A DNA stretch of 55,755 nt from NCBI GenBank assembly GCA_045649455.1, contig JAZRPV010000059.1:1-55755 (forward strand). The letters run 5' to 3'. This stretch comes from JAEDES01 sp045649455 (lineage in GTDB: Bacteria; Bacillota_I; Bacilli_A; RF39; UBA660). The translations under genes and the position numbers were made by a program. Each line of letters opens with the position of its first letter. The stretch's first letter is position 1. A model generated the notes under the pieces. That model had not been told where the DNA came from. It searched no databases and saw only the letters and a program-made list of their open reading frames with translations. Shown here one piece after another: positions 25,136 to 34,034 of this stretch.

Positions 25136-26512
25136 TTATTGTCTTTTTGAGTATGCTAAATCAGCTTCTCTAGCTTCTTTAATTTGACTTGGTGTAGCGA
25201 AATTTGGAACTCTTACTGTATCAGTAATTACATAATAATTACCTTGAGATTGAATTACATTATCTTCATTTAATCTAATGATTGTCGCTACATCTGTATG
25301 ATACTCTTGTGCAATTTCTCTTAAAGTTTTTCCTGTTGGAACATGTACTTCAGTTGTTGCATATTTATAATCTTCACTTGTAAATTCGTATGGAATAACT
25401 AATGTTTCACCAATTTTAATTAATGAACCTGTTATATAGTTTTCACGTTGAATTGTTTCAATTGAACATCCTGCTTGTTCTGCTAAACCTGATAATGTAT
25501 CACCAGCAACTACTTTATGATATCTTTTAGCTACATATTCTGTAACTTTTTCTTCTTCTTGGAATACACCTTCTAATGGATCTGTTATTGTTGTATCTCC
25601 AATAATAACTTGATCTTTATTTTGATCATTAGATAATGTACTGTCAGAAATTGTGATTGATGGTGTTTCAGGGATAACTACATCTTTATCATTAGCAATA
25701 CCAAATGATGAGAATAAGATTACCGCAGCAGCTCCCATAGCAGCAACACGTCTATTTCTAATTACGAATTTTGGAAATGAATCTTTAGCAATATATCCTA
25801 ATTTAGATAACTCTCTTAATGTACTTACACAGATATGTAATGTACCTTTAGAGATAGCACATAAAATTTCTTCAGCAATGTTTCTATTTTTACTAAACTT
25901 TCTATTAACGAAGTTATTAACATTGGCATGTGCACGTCTTGCAGATGTTTTACGTCTTTTTTCATCTTCTCTAACTTCTCTAGCAGCTTGTTTGATATCT
26001 TCAAAGAATCCTTTTTTAGCATGTTTTGAAGTATATCCTTTAGCTCTTCTAGTTTGTTCAGTTCTAGTAGATTGTCTTGTACTTTGTTCTTGTCTTGCTC
26101 TTTGTTGTGATTGTTGTTCATATTGTTCATAACTTGTATATGTTTGATTTGTTTCATAATCATAGAAATGTCTTTCATAACCTTGTCTTTGTGTAGAACC
26201 TTGTGTATATTGTGCTCCAGCTTGTTCATAGTAAGGTCTTCTACGTCTTTGACGATCTTGTTCTTGTTTCATTTTATGAGCATCCCATTCTAAATCATAT
26301 TCATATTTCTTTTGTGGATTTAATAATACGTCTGCGGCATTATTAATTTTTGCTAAAATATTTCCATTTATATCTTTAAGAGTCTCATCCAAAGTTAAAT
26401 CCGGATGGTATTTTTTGGACAATACTCTTTTCGCTTGTTTGATTTCCTCAATTGTAGCATTTCTGGAAACTCCGAGCGTTTCATAGTAGTCCTCAAATCT
26501 TTCTGTATTCAT
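25136..26512 (-). CDS. J-domain protein fused through a membrane helix to two LysM domains
   Basis: 458-aa chimera. Residues 9-75 form a DnaJ J domain with intact HPD at 36-38, so it can stimulate a Hsp70 (DnaK) ATPase. Residues 80-160 are a low-complexity Gln/Arg/Tyr-rich stretch, followed by a basic helical region. A membrane helix (about 256-273, AAMGAAAVILFSSFGIA) is followed outside by a linker and two LysM-like domains. LysM1 is YHKVVAGDTLSGLAEQAG at about 333-378; the second, HVPTGKTLREIAQEYHTDV, spans about 390-435. The predicted topology puts the J domain in the cytoplasm and LysM on peptidoglycan. A sigma-A promoter lies directly upstream. Confidence 0.85.
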   Translation of the reverse strand: MNTERFEDYYETLGVSRNATIEEIKQAKRVLSKKYHPDLTLDETLKDINGNILAKINNAADVLLNPQKKYEYDLEWDAHKMKQEQDRQRRRRPYYEQAGAQYTQGSTQRQGYERHFYDYETNQTYTSYEQYEQQSQQRARQEQSTRQSTRTEQTRRAKGYTSKHAKKGFFEDIKQAAREVREDEKRRKTSARRAHANVNNFVNRKFSKNRNIAEEILCAISKGTLHICVSTLRELSKLGYIAKDSFPKFVIRNRRVAAMGAAAVILFSSFGIANDKDVVIPETPSITISDSTLSNDQNKDQVIIGDTTITDPLEGVFQEEEKVTEYVAKRYHKVVAGDTLSGLAEQAGCSIETIQRENYITGSLIKIGETLVIPYEFTSEDYKYATTEVHVPTGKTLREIAQEYHTDVATIIRLNEDNVIQSQGNYYVITDTVRVPNFATPSQIKEAREADLAYSKRQ

Positions 26513-26540
26513 TTTCTACTCCCCCTCTTATTGGACCTAT

Positions 26541-26569
26541 ATTATAACACATTTGTTTGAAAAATGCAA
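26541..26569 (-). promoter_or_regulatory. Sigma-A promoter for the J-domain/LysM gene
   Basis: On the minus strand, TTGCAT (26564-26569), 17 bp, TATAAT (26541-26546). Confidence 0.75.
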
Positions 26570-26580
26570 GTTTTTCCTAT

Positions 26581-27978
26581 CTAAATGAAGTTCTTCCAAA
26601 CTTTTAAGTAGTCTTCTTCTACCTCATATATTCCCAATAATTGATTATTTTTTGACTTAAATATTACTTTGTCATCTATAGAAAAAGTATTATTTAGTCG
26701 ATGACCACATCTTATTTTATTTTCTAAATAAGAATCTACTTCTATTACTTTTATATCTAAGACATCTTCTATATTATGAAGATTTATTTCTTTATTATTT
26801 AAATCATCTAAAGTATTTGTTTCTTCAATGGAAACAATCCCTTGTTTAGTACGTTTTAATTCAGTCATAGTAGCATATGTATTTAAACTATTACCAATAT
26901 CATTAATTAAACTACGAATATAACATCCTTTTGATACAAGTGTTTTAAAAATAAAAGCATCTTCTTTTTCTTCTAAAAGTTCTATTTCTTTAATAGTTAC
27001 TTCTTTTTTTGGTAACTCTACTTCTTGATTATTTCTGGCGTATTCATATAGTTTTTTTCCATTTACTTTTACCGCTGAATAGATTGGTACTTCTTGTAGG
27101 TATGTTTTTTTGAAAGAGTTTAATGTTTCTTTTAATTTAATATTCTTTGGTACTTCTTTAGTATCAAGTACTTCACCTGTTATATCTAGAGTATCTGTTT
27201 TTATTCCTAATTTTACTTCAGCAATATATTCTTTGTAAGTAGATGTTAATAATTCTACTACTTTTGTAGCTTGACCTACTGCTACTATTAATACTCCTGT
27301 TGCAAGAGGGTCTAATGTACCTGTATGACCTACTCTTTTTATTCCAAATAATTTAGATATTTTATTTACAACATCAAAAGATGTCATATTTTTTTCTTTA
27401 TTAATAAATAGTACTGTACCAAATGATGAATGATATTCTTCTAGAGTTAAATTTCTTTCATATATTATCTTTGATACAAAATCACCTACGTATCTAATAT
27501 GCCATGGTTCATATGGATATTTTGTTATATCTTCTTTATTTTCTGGATAGCGTAGAATAAATCCAAATAAGTGAAGATGCTTATGTATTTCTTTAAATAT
27601 ATGGTCGTATTTATAATCATCTTTTTCTTCTAATATCCATTTTCCATCTACTTGTAGAGTTATATCTATAGCAAGTGATGTATGATGTTCACTGGTAGTT
27701 GGAGGAGCTACTATTTTATTAGCATAATCTTCTCCGTATTTTTCTTTATACTCTTCTAGTAACTCTTGTTGACGTTCAACAGTACGATAACCAGATGCTA
27801 GTCCAATAATTATATTTTTCTCTTTTAGATATTCTTCTAATTTTTTATATTGTTGATAGGTTTCTTTATCTAAGTAGATTGATTCATTTATAACATCTTT
27901 TACTTCGATTAGATCTAGTCTATCTATATATTTTTGTTTGATCGGATTATCTTTATTTATTAGTATTGTTTTATTCAT
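26581..27978 (-). CDS. truB: VanY-type carboxypeptidase fused to TruB tRNA pseudouridine-55 synthase
   Basis: 465-aa single reading frame with two enzymes. Residues 1-183 are a complete VanY/DdcY-like D,D- or L,D-carboxypeptidase: SGYRT near 62, zinc motif SEHHTSLAID (96-105, His98 and Asp105), and catalytic Glu157 with ligand His160 in EPWHIRYVG. Residues 186-465 are a complete TruB (U55 synthase): GTVLFINKEKNMTSFDVV, then GHTGTLDPLATGVL with catalytic Asp223, and a C-terminal RNA-binding domain. No internal start or SD exists at the junction (EEYHSSFGTVL). There is no signal peptide, so the peptidase would be cytoplasmic. The ATG follows AAGGTGATA. Confidence 0.93.
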   Translation of the reverse strand: MNKTILINKDNPIKQKYIDRLDLIEVKDVINESIYLDKETYQQYKKLEEYLKEKNIIIGLASGYRTVERQQELLEEYKEKYGEDYANKIVAPPTTSEHHTSLAIDITLQVDGKWILEEKDDYKYDHIFKEIHKHLHLFGFILRYPENKEDITKYPYEPWHIRYVGDFVSKIIYERNLTLEEYHSSFGTVLFINKEKNMTSFDVVNKISKLFGIKRVGHTGTLDPLATGVLIVAVGQATKVVELLTSTYKEYIAEVKLGIKTDTLDITGEVLDTKEVPKNIKLKETLNSFKKTYLQEVPIYSAVKVNGKKLYEYARNNQEVELPKKEVTIKEIELLEEKEDAFIFKTLVSKGCYIRSLINDIGNSLNTYATMTELKRTKQGIVSIEETNTLDDLNNKEINLHNIEDVLDIKVIEVDSYLENKIRCGHRLNNTFSIDDKVIFKSKNNQLLGIYEVEEDYLKVWKNFI

Positions 27979-28024
27979 ACTATCACCTTCTTTTTTTCCT
28001 TTTTAATTATATAATTTATTAGAC

Positions 28025-28052
28025 AAAAATAAAAGAGTTCTTTCGAACTCTT
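28025..28052 (-). terminator. Terminator of the third pseudopilin module
   Basis: On the minus strand, AAGAGTTC-GAAA-GAACTCTT followed by TTATTTTT. It directly follows the gene ending at 28055. Confidence 0.85.
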
Positions 28053-28054
28053 AA

Positions 28055-28972
28055 TTATTTTTTATAAATTGTAATTACTGGACGGATTCCTACTTCGAAG
28101 CGGTCATCGCCTTGTACGAATACTGCTTCAATAGATAGATTTTTATCTTTATTTACGACTGCAAGTGCTCCTTGATAATATGCTGTTGTCATTGATGGAG
28201 ATGATGTCATTGTCCAATATCCTTTGTTTGCATCTAATCCTTCAATTAACCAACTTGGCATACCTTTATCAATATTAAATTCTTCTACTTCTTCTATTGT
28301 AATTAATCTTGCTCTTACTTTAGCTAGAATTGTACCTTTTGTTGCAATCACTTGACCTTCTTCAAGATCTTTTTCTTGTGGAAGATTAAATAAGAATGTT
28401 ATATCTCCCTTATCAATAGTGATACCTTTATATCCTCTAGTATCATATTCATCTGCAGGACATTTAAATCCTGGTTCTATTTTATCTGACTTACAATATG
28501 CTTCTAAGTCTTTTTTACCTTTATCTTCGTATGAATATTTTTCAATATATGAGATATTATCCCAAGTTGCAACTGCTTCATTTAATCTTTGAAGAGATGC
28601 TTGGGGACCTTTCATATTGATTGTTTCTCCGTGCCAATCAGTTTTTTCTTTAATGTTTTGTTGTAACATTAATGTCATTGTATCTTTATCATTAGCAATC
28701 ATGCTGAAGGTGTAGGTTTTACCCTTAGCAACTTCAACGTTTACTTCTACACCTTCATACATTTCGTTAAATGAACATACATTTCCTTTTTTAGTACATT
28801 CATATTCTTTTACTTCTTTTGCTTCTTTTAAACCAGCTTTTGATTTAGATGGTTCTTTTCCTGATAGGAGACTTACTGGAATAGCTACTGCTAAAATAAT
28901 TGCTAATACAATAATAAATGCTATTAAATATTTTTTAAAATTGTTTGTTTTTTTAGTTTCATTATTTTCCAT
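28055..28972 (-). CDS. Membrane-anchored GIRPVI-domain protein, partner of the third pseudopilin
   Basis: 305-aa protein with an N-terminal membrane helix (YLIAFIIVLAIILAVAIPVSLL) and an external region. The C-terminal half has RLITIEEVEEF, PSW, YWTM and the closing VGIRPVITIYKK, homologous by pattern to the C-terminus of the protein at 15512-16645. Two Cys-containing segments lie outside (CTKKGNVC and CKSDKIEPGFKC). It starts 11 bp after the pseudopilin gene 28984-31362 and shares its promoter and terminator. It likely works with that pilin-like protein on the cell surface; the binding function is inferred. Confidence 0.65.
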   Translation of the reverse strand: MENNETKKTNNFKKYLIAFIIVLAIILAVAIPVSLLSGKEPSKSKAGLKEAKEVKEYECTKKGNVCSFNEMYEGVEVNVEVAKGKTYTFSMIANDKDTMTLMLQQNIKEKTDWHGETINMKGPQASLQRLNEAVATWDNISYIEKYSYEDKGKKDLEAYCKSDKIEPGFKCPADEYDTRGYKGITIDKGDITFLFNLPQEKDLEEGQVIATKGTILAKVRARLITIEEVEEFNIDKGMPSWLIEGLDANKGYWTMTSSPSMTTAYYQGALAVVNKDKNLSIEAVFVQGDDRFEVGIRPVITIYKK

Positions 28973-28983
28973 TTATTTTCCTC

Positions 28984-31362
28984 CTAACAAGTTACACACC
29001 AAGCATCTGTACAATATTTTCCAGTTTCTTTTCTTTCTGTTTTCCAAGAAATTTTATTATGTTCAACTCCATTATAGATATAAACCCCTTCAAACTTAAT
29101 GCTAAATGAACATGAACTTCCAACTGCACCGAATGAGGCACTAAATTTATAATTATTTGATTTTGACTTTGAACATGCTGTTGATAATGATTGCATTGCA
29201 CATGCTGGGTCATTAGTTACACTATAATATGCTGTTGAACCAGAACATGAATTTAAGTTTGCATTACATTTTGATTTTGCTACTTGTACACAGTCACCTG
29301 GTTTTGAGCTTGAAAGAGAACTTTCTGCTACTGTTCCAGATGCTGATGAACCATTCTTTTGTGAATATGTACATGTTCCTCCTGTACATGATGTTATGTA
29401 ATATGAATCACATCCAACATATTTTGTTGCATTAACATCTACTGTACAACTTCCAAGTGAACAATAACCTCCACCTGTTGTTGTATCTTGGTTTGGACAT
29501 CTTTGTCCATTATGTTTTGAATATGCTAATCTGTTATAAGATCCATCTCCACATGATGCTGAACAAGTTCCTCCGGGTACGTAATCTACTGAATCACAAC
29601 AATTGAATGTATTACATGCTGATCCACCTGATGTCTCATCTGAATTTGGACATCTTTGATTATTGTAACTTGAGTAAGCAACTTTATTTCTTGTTCCTCC
29701 ACCACAAGTTGCAGTACAGTCTCCACCATCTTCATGATATATTTTTGAACAACAATCCATTTCGTTACATGGTTGTGATAATCCTGTAGTAATTAAAGCA
29801 CATGAGTTTGTTCTTGTTTGAGTTCCTCCTCCACATTTAACACTACATTCTCCCCAAGCACTATATTGATTTGGTCCATCTGAAGTACTTCCTATGAAGT
29901 GAACTTCTGATTTATTACCAGCTTTATCTTCAGCAATAGCGTATCCATAATATGTAGTTCCACATGCTCTTTTGTATGCTCTTGATGTTGTAAAGTTAGC
30001 ATCATTATACGCTGGTTTTGTTGAACTATTTTTAATCACTTGATATTTATATTCTTTTACACCTGATGTTGCATCAGTTGAATTTCCAACTTCTCCTAAT
30101 TCAGCATCTTTTGATGAACCAATTGCAGTGATTGTTCCACCTGTTGGTGCTGTTGGTGCTGTTGTATCTACTTTAACATTTTGAGATACACAGTTTGCTG
30201 TATTTCCTGCATAGTCTTCTACAAATCCATACCAAACTTGTCCTTTTGTCTCATATTGAGTTGATGAACTAATTTGATTATATGTTCCAAGTGTTGCAGT
30301 TGTTTGAAGTGATCTATTTCTAATACCACTCATAGTATCTACTGGATTTATTGTAATTGTTGAAGGTTCTATGTACCAATTGCTATTTCCTTTTCTACCT
30401 GTATCTGAAATAGTACAACTTGGTTTAGTTCTATCAATGAATACGTCTACTTGACATTGTTCTGCATTTCCTGCTTTATCTTTAATAGTGATGTATCCAT
30501 ATTTCATATCTTCTTTGAATGTTTGTGTATATTCTTCACGTTCACATCCAGATCCTTCTTCACCATCGTTACATCCTACTGTAATCTTTCTATTTCCTGT
30601 TTTTATCCAGTCATCGTTACCACGAGTTTTATCTTCTGTTTTTACAATACATGTTGGCTTTTGCTTATCAGCATAAGTCATTGTTTTTGTTTCTGTTTTT
30701 TGATTTCCATAAATATTAGTTGCTCTAACTACAGTCTTAATTTTACCTGGAGTATATTTACTAATATCAATTTCTTTAGTTACATTTGTATCGAAATTTG
30801 CTTCGATATTTCCTGTAGTATAAACTTCTTCATCATACTTATAAATAGTTATTGTATAACTTAGTAATTTATTATTGTCAGTAATTGTCACTTTTGATTT
30901 AGTCTTCTTAATATTATTTGCATTAGAAGACATTTCAATACTAATTGATGGTACTAATTCATTGTTTGATTCAATATTCTTGTAATCAGGACAATCTAGA
31001 TATGCTAGATATGAATATCCATTTTTAGAATATTTAAAAATTTGAACATATGAATTATCCAAATCACAGTTTTTATCATGATAATCTTTTATTGGTTCCA
31101 TGTAATTGTTTTCAACTAATGTTCTTAGTGTAACTTTTTTCATTTCTCCAACATTCTTAGGTAGATAATCACGATTAGCTTGTGCATATGATTCAGCTGT
31201 GATTTTTAAGTTTTTTTCAGCTGCAACATAATGCTCTTGTTTACCTTTTTGAATAATTGAGTTAACTGATACTAGACCAACTACTGACACAATTCCTAGT
31301 ATTGCTACAACTCCTATTATTTCAACAAGGGTAAATCCTTTTTTGTTTAATTTCTTTCTCAT
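28984..31362 (-). CDS. Giant pseudopilin with Ig-like and thrombospondin-like repeats (module 3)
   Basis: 792-aa surface protein. The N-terminus is a type IV pilin-type (class III) signal: KKGFTLVEII, cleavage expected between Gly9 and Phe10, with Glu at +5 and a long hydrophobic helix. A pilin-like region is followed by two or three Ig/FN3-like domains (about 140-490, with repeated IDRTKPSC, DTTAPTAPTGG and DKAGN signatures). Cys-rich repeats follow at about 500-640. The first, YSAWGECSVKCGGGTQTR, matches thrombospondin type 1 WxxCSxxCGGG. A further Cys-rich C-terminal domain is unique to this copy. It has its own promoter at 31387-31415. Confidence 0.8.
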   Translation of the reverse strand: MRKKLNKKGFTLVEIIGVVAILGIVSVVGLVSVNSIIQKGKQEHYVAAEKNLKITAESYAQANRDYLPKNVGEMKKVTLRTLVENNYMEPIKDYHDKNCDLDNSYVQIFKYSKNGYSYLAYLDCPDYKNIESNNELVPSISIEMSSNANNIKKTKSKVTITDNNKLLSYTITIYKYDEEVYTTGNIEANFDTNVTKEIDISKYTPGKIKTVVRATNIYGNQKTETKTMTYADKQKPTCIVKTEDKTRGNDDWIKTGNRKITVGCNDGEEGSGCEREEYTQTFKEDMKYGYITIKDKAGNAEQCQVDVFIDRTKPSCTISDTGRKGNSNWYIEPSTITINPVDTMSGIRNRSLQTTATLGTYNQISSSTQYETKGQVWYGFVEDYAGNTANCVSQNVKVDTTAPTAPTGGTITAIGSSKDAELGEVGNSTDATSGVKEYKYQVIKNSSTKPAYNDANFTTSRAYKRACGTTYYGYAIAEDKAGNKSEVHFIGSTSDGPNQYSAWGECSVKCGGGTQTRTNSCALITTGLSQPCNEMDCCSKIYHEDGGDCTATCGGGTRNKVAYSSYNNQRCPNSDETSGGSACNTFNCCDSVDYVPGGTCSASCGDGSYNRLAYSKHNGQRCPNQDTTTGGGYCSLGSCTVDVNATKYVGCDSYYITSCTGGTCTYSQKNGSSASGTVAESSLSSSKPGDCVQVAKSKCNANLNSCSGSTAYYSVTNDPACAMQSLSTACSKSKSNNYKFSASFGAVGSSCSFSIKFEGVYIYNGVEHNKISWKTERKETGKYCTDAWCVTC

Positions 31363-31386
31363 CTTCTCACCCTACTTTATGTAATA

Positions 31387-31415
31387 ATTGTATCATTTTA
31401 GTTTTTCAAAATCAA
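31387..31415 (-). promoter_or_regulatory. Sigma-A promoter for pseudopilin module 3
   Basis: On the minus strand, TTGATT (31410-31415), 17 bp, TACAAT (31387-31392), close upstream of the gene start at 31362. Confidence 0.65.
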
Positions 31416-31441
31416 TCAAAAAAAAGAGAAGACTTTACTCT
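31416..31441 (-). terminator. Terminator of pseudopilin modules 1-2
   Basis: On the minus strand, AGAAGA-GTAAAG-TCTTCT followed by eight T. The stop codon of the gene at 31435 lies in the hairpin. Confidence 0.75.
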
Positions 31442-31905
31442 TCTACTTTTATAAATCCTTTAGCTGTTGCTTCTGCTTCAGTAATTTGAGAAACTTTCCA
31501 ATTTTTTGTTTCTGTTAAATCTTCTATACTTTGAATTATGTATTTAAATTTTTCGTTTGCAGATACATGTTCTTGATAAACAATCTTGTTTTCTGTCTTA
31601 TTATTCAATTCAAATTCAATAAGTAAGAATAATTCTTCTAAATCATTTTTACAATTAATTTGTAAGTCAACTTGTGATATTCCATTATCTGGTGTGAAGT
31701 ATGCGATTGTTTCATCAATCTTTACTTTTTTATCTTTTGTCGAAATACTTTTTAATTTCAATTCTTTAATTGTTGGTTCTTTGTAAATAACTTCTTCTGG
31801 CTTTTCTTTTTGTGGTGCGAATGAGTTATTTACTATTACTAATACAACAGCAGCTAGTAGTATTGCTACTACTGCTGTTATAATTATTACTATTTTTTTC
31901 TTCAT
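31435..31905 (-). CDS. One-TM partner protein of pseudopilin module 2
   Basis: 156-aa protein with an N-terminal membrane helix (VIIITAVVAILLAAVVLVIV), a charged linker and an external beta-rich domain of about 100 residues. It is a paralogue of the protein at 34024-34524. Shared segments are ELFLLIEFEL against ELYLLIEFDL, NEKFKYIIQS against NEKMKTQIQT, and K(N/S)WKV or K(S)WTV near the end. It starts 11 bp after pseudopilin 31917-34034. No known family was recognised. A chaperone or anchor for the pilin-like protein is possible. Confidence 0.65.
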   Translation of the reverse strand: MKKKIVIIITAVVAILLAAVVLVIVNNSFAPQKEKPEEVIYKEPTIKELKLKSISTKDKKVKIDETIAYFTPDNGISQVDLQINCKNDLEELFLLIEFELNNKTENKIVYQEHVSANEKFKYIIQSIEDLTETKNWKVSQITEAEATAKGFIKVEE

Positions 31906-31916
31906 ATTGTTCTCCT

Positions 31917-34034
31917 TTAATCATCTATTAAGTCCCAACCACTACTTGGTCCATATGGATTTGTTGGACATACTAATGTTGCTCCACTTGTTGGTCTTTG
32001 TCCACAAATCTTACAATAAATATAGTATCCTGTTTTATGTCCTACGTGTCCACCTGTACAATCCCAGCTGAATGAGAAGCTTCTTAATCTTTTTCCTCTT
32101 GCTTTATACACGTGTGTATGAGCTGGTGCAGAACATGATTGTGATTCAGTAGATGTTTCTGTATATTGTGAATCACCATTACACTTGTAATATGTAATTG
32201 TTCTTGATTGACTACAATTTCCTAAACTACATTCACATGTTCCCCAACTTCCTGTTGAAGTTGATTCTGTACAACATGTATGTGTGTTACAGCTATCTGA
32301 TCCAGATTCTGTTGAACAATATCTTCCATCATAATATGAATATAAATCTCTTGATCTTGTCTTTGTTCCTCCACCACATGTTTTAGAACATGTTGACCAA
32401 GCAGTCCAGTTTCCTTCTGTTGTTTTTGAACAACAATCCATTTCGTTACATGATTGTGATAATCCTGTAGTAACTAAAGCACATGAATTTGTTCTTGTTT
32501 GAGTTCCACCATTACATTTAGCACTACATTCTCCCCAAGCACTATATTCATTTTTTCCATCTGATGTAGAACCAATCTTATGAACTGCAGAAATGTTTCC
32601 TGCATTATCTATTGCTATAGCATATCCATAGTATGAAGTTCCACATGATCTTGTAAATGCTCTTGATGTTGTAAAGTTCTTAGAATTGTTTGCTGGCCAT
32701 GTTGCATCATTTTGAATTACTTGGTATCTGTATTCTTTTACTCCACTTGTTGCATCATATGAATTTGCTACAGCTCCTAATTCTGCATCTTTTGATGAAC
32801 CACTTGCAATGATTGTTCCACCAGTTGGTGCTGTTGGTGCTGTTGTATCTACTTTTACAGCATTAGATTCACAGTTAGCAGTATTTCCTGCATAGTCTTG
32901 AACAAATCCATACCATACTTGTGAAATAACTTCTGTTTGAGTATCTGTTGATTTACCATTATAAGTTCCTAATGTTGCAGTTTTTTGTAATGAGCGACTC
33001 TTTATTCCACTCATAGCATCTGTTCCAGTTAATGTCATAGTAGCGTTTGTTATATACCAATTGTTTGTTCCTTTTGTACCAGAATCATTAATTGAACAAC
33101 TTGGTTTTGTTTTATCTATAAATACATCTACTCGACATTCTGTTTCATTACCTGCTTTATCTTTAATAGTAATGTAACCATATTTCATATCTGTTTTAAA
33201 TGTTTTTGTGTATTCTTCACGTTCACATCCGGAACCATCTTCACCATCACTACATCCTACTGTAATCTTTCTATTAGTTGTAATCCAATCGGCGTTGGTT
33301 CTTGTTGTATCTTCATTTTTAATTATACATTTTGGTGCTTTCTTATCTTTATATGTTACTGTTTCTACAGCAGTTGCTGTATTACCATAAATATTAGTTG
33401 CTTTTACAACTGTTTTAAGTTTACCAGGTGTATGCTTACTAATATCTATTGTTCTATTAATTTCTACATCATAATTTGTTTCAATATTTCCTGTTGTATA
33501 GATTTCTTCATCATACTTATAAATTGTTATCGAATAACTTAGTATTTTATTACTATCTTTAATATTAATTTTGGCAGTTGTATTTTTTACATTATCTGTA
33601 TCTGGTGTCATTTCAATAGAAATAACTGGTTTTAAACTATTATTTTCTTCAATATTCTTATAATCAGGACAATCTAGATATGCTAGATATGAGTAATTTG
33701 TTTTAGAATATTTGTAAATTTGTACATATGATTTATCTAAATCACAGTTTTTATCATGATAATCTTTGATTGGTTCCATGTAATTGTCATCAACTAATGT
33801 TCTTAATGTTACTTTCTTCATTTCACCTACATTTTTTGGTAGATAATCACGATTTGATTGAGCATATGATTCTGCTGTTACTTTTAAGTTTTTTTCTGCT
33901 GTTTTATAGTGTTCATTTTTTCCTTTTTGAATAATAGAGTTTACTGATACTAAACCAATTACTGCTACTATTCCAAGGATAGCAACTACACCAATAATTT
34001 CTACTAGTGTAAATCCTTTCTTATTATTCTTCAT
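31917..34034 (-). CDS. Giant pseudopilin with Ig-like and thrombospondin-like repeats (module 2)
   Basis: 705-aa paralogue of the proteins at 28984 and 34534. It has the type IV pilin N-terminus (KKGFTLVEIIGVVAILG), Ig/FN3-like domains, then thrombospondin-like Cys repeats (YSAWGECSAKCNGGTQTR; WTAWSTCSKTCGGGTKTR, the canonical WSxWSxCSxTCGGG form). The C-terminal domain, rich in His and Cys (HTHVYKARG, HKTGYYIYCKICGQ), could bind metal. Its start lies inside the end of the upstream partner gene (11-bp overlap), with GGAG as SD. Near-identical DNA with module 3 around the first repeat suggests gene conversion. Confidence 0.82.
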   Translation of the reverse strand: MKNNKKGFTLVEIIGVVAILGIVAVIGLVSVNSIIQKGKNEHYKTAEKNLKVTAESYAQSNRDYLPKNVGEMKKVTLRTLVDDNYMEPIKDYHDKNCDLDKSYVQIYKYSKTNYSYLAYLDCPDYKNIEENNSLKPVISIEMTPDTDNVKNTTAKINIKDSNKILSYSITIYKYDEEIYTTGNIETNYDVEINRTIDISKHTPGKLKTVVKATNIYGNTATAVETVTYKDKKAPKCIIKNEDTTRTNADWITTNRKITVGCSDGEDGSGCEREEYTKTFKTDMKYGYITIKDKAGNETECRVDVFIDKTKPSCSINDSGTKGTNNWYITNATMTLTGTDAMSGIKSRSLQKTATLGTYNGKSTDTQTEVISQVWYGFVQDYAGNTANCESNAVKVDTTAPTAPTGGTIIASGSSKDAELGAVANSYDATSGVKEYRYQVIQNDATWPANNSKNFTTSRAFTRSCGTSYYGYAIAIDNAGNISAVHKIGSTSDGKNEYSAWGECSAKCNGGTQTRTNSCALVTTGLSQSCNEMDCCSKTTEGNWTAWSTCSKTCGGGTKTRSRDLYSYYDGRYCSTESGSDSCNTHTCCTESTSTGSWGTCECSLGNCSQSRTITYYKCNGDSQYTETSTESQSCSAPAHTHVYKARGKRLRSFSFSWDCTGGHVGHKTGYYIYCKICGQRPTSGATLVCPTNPYGPSSGWDLIDD

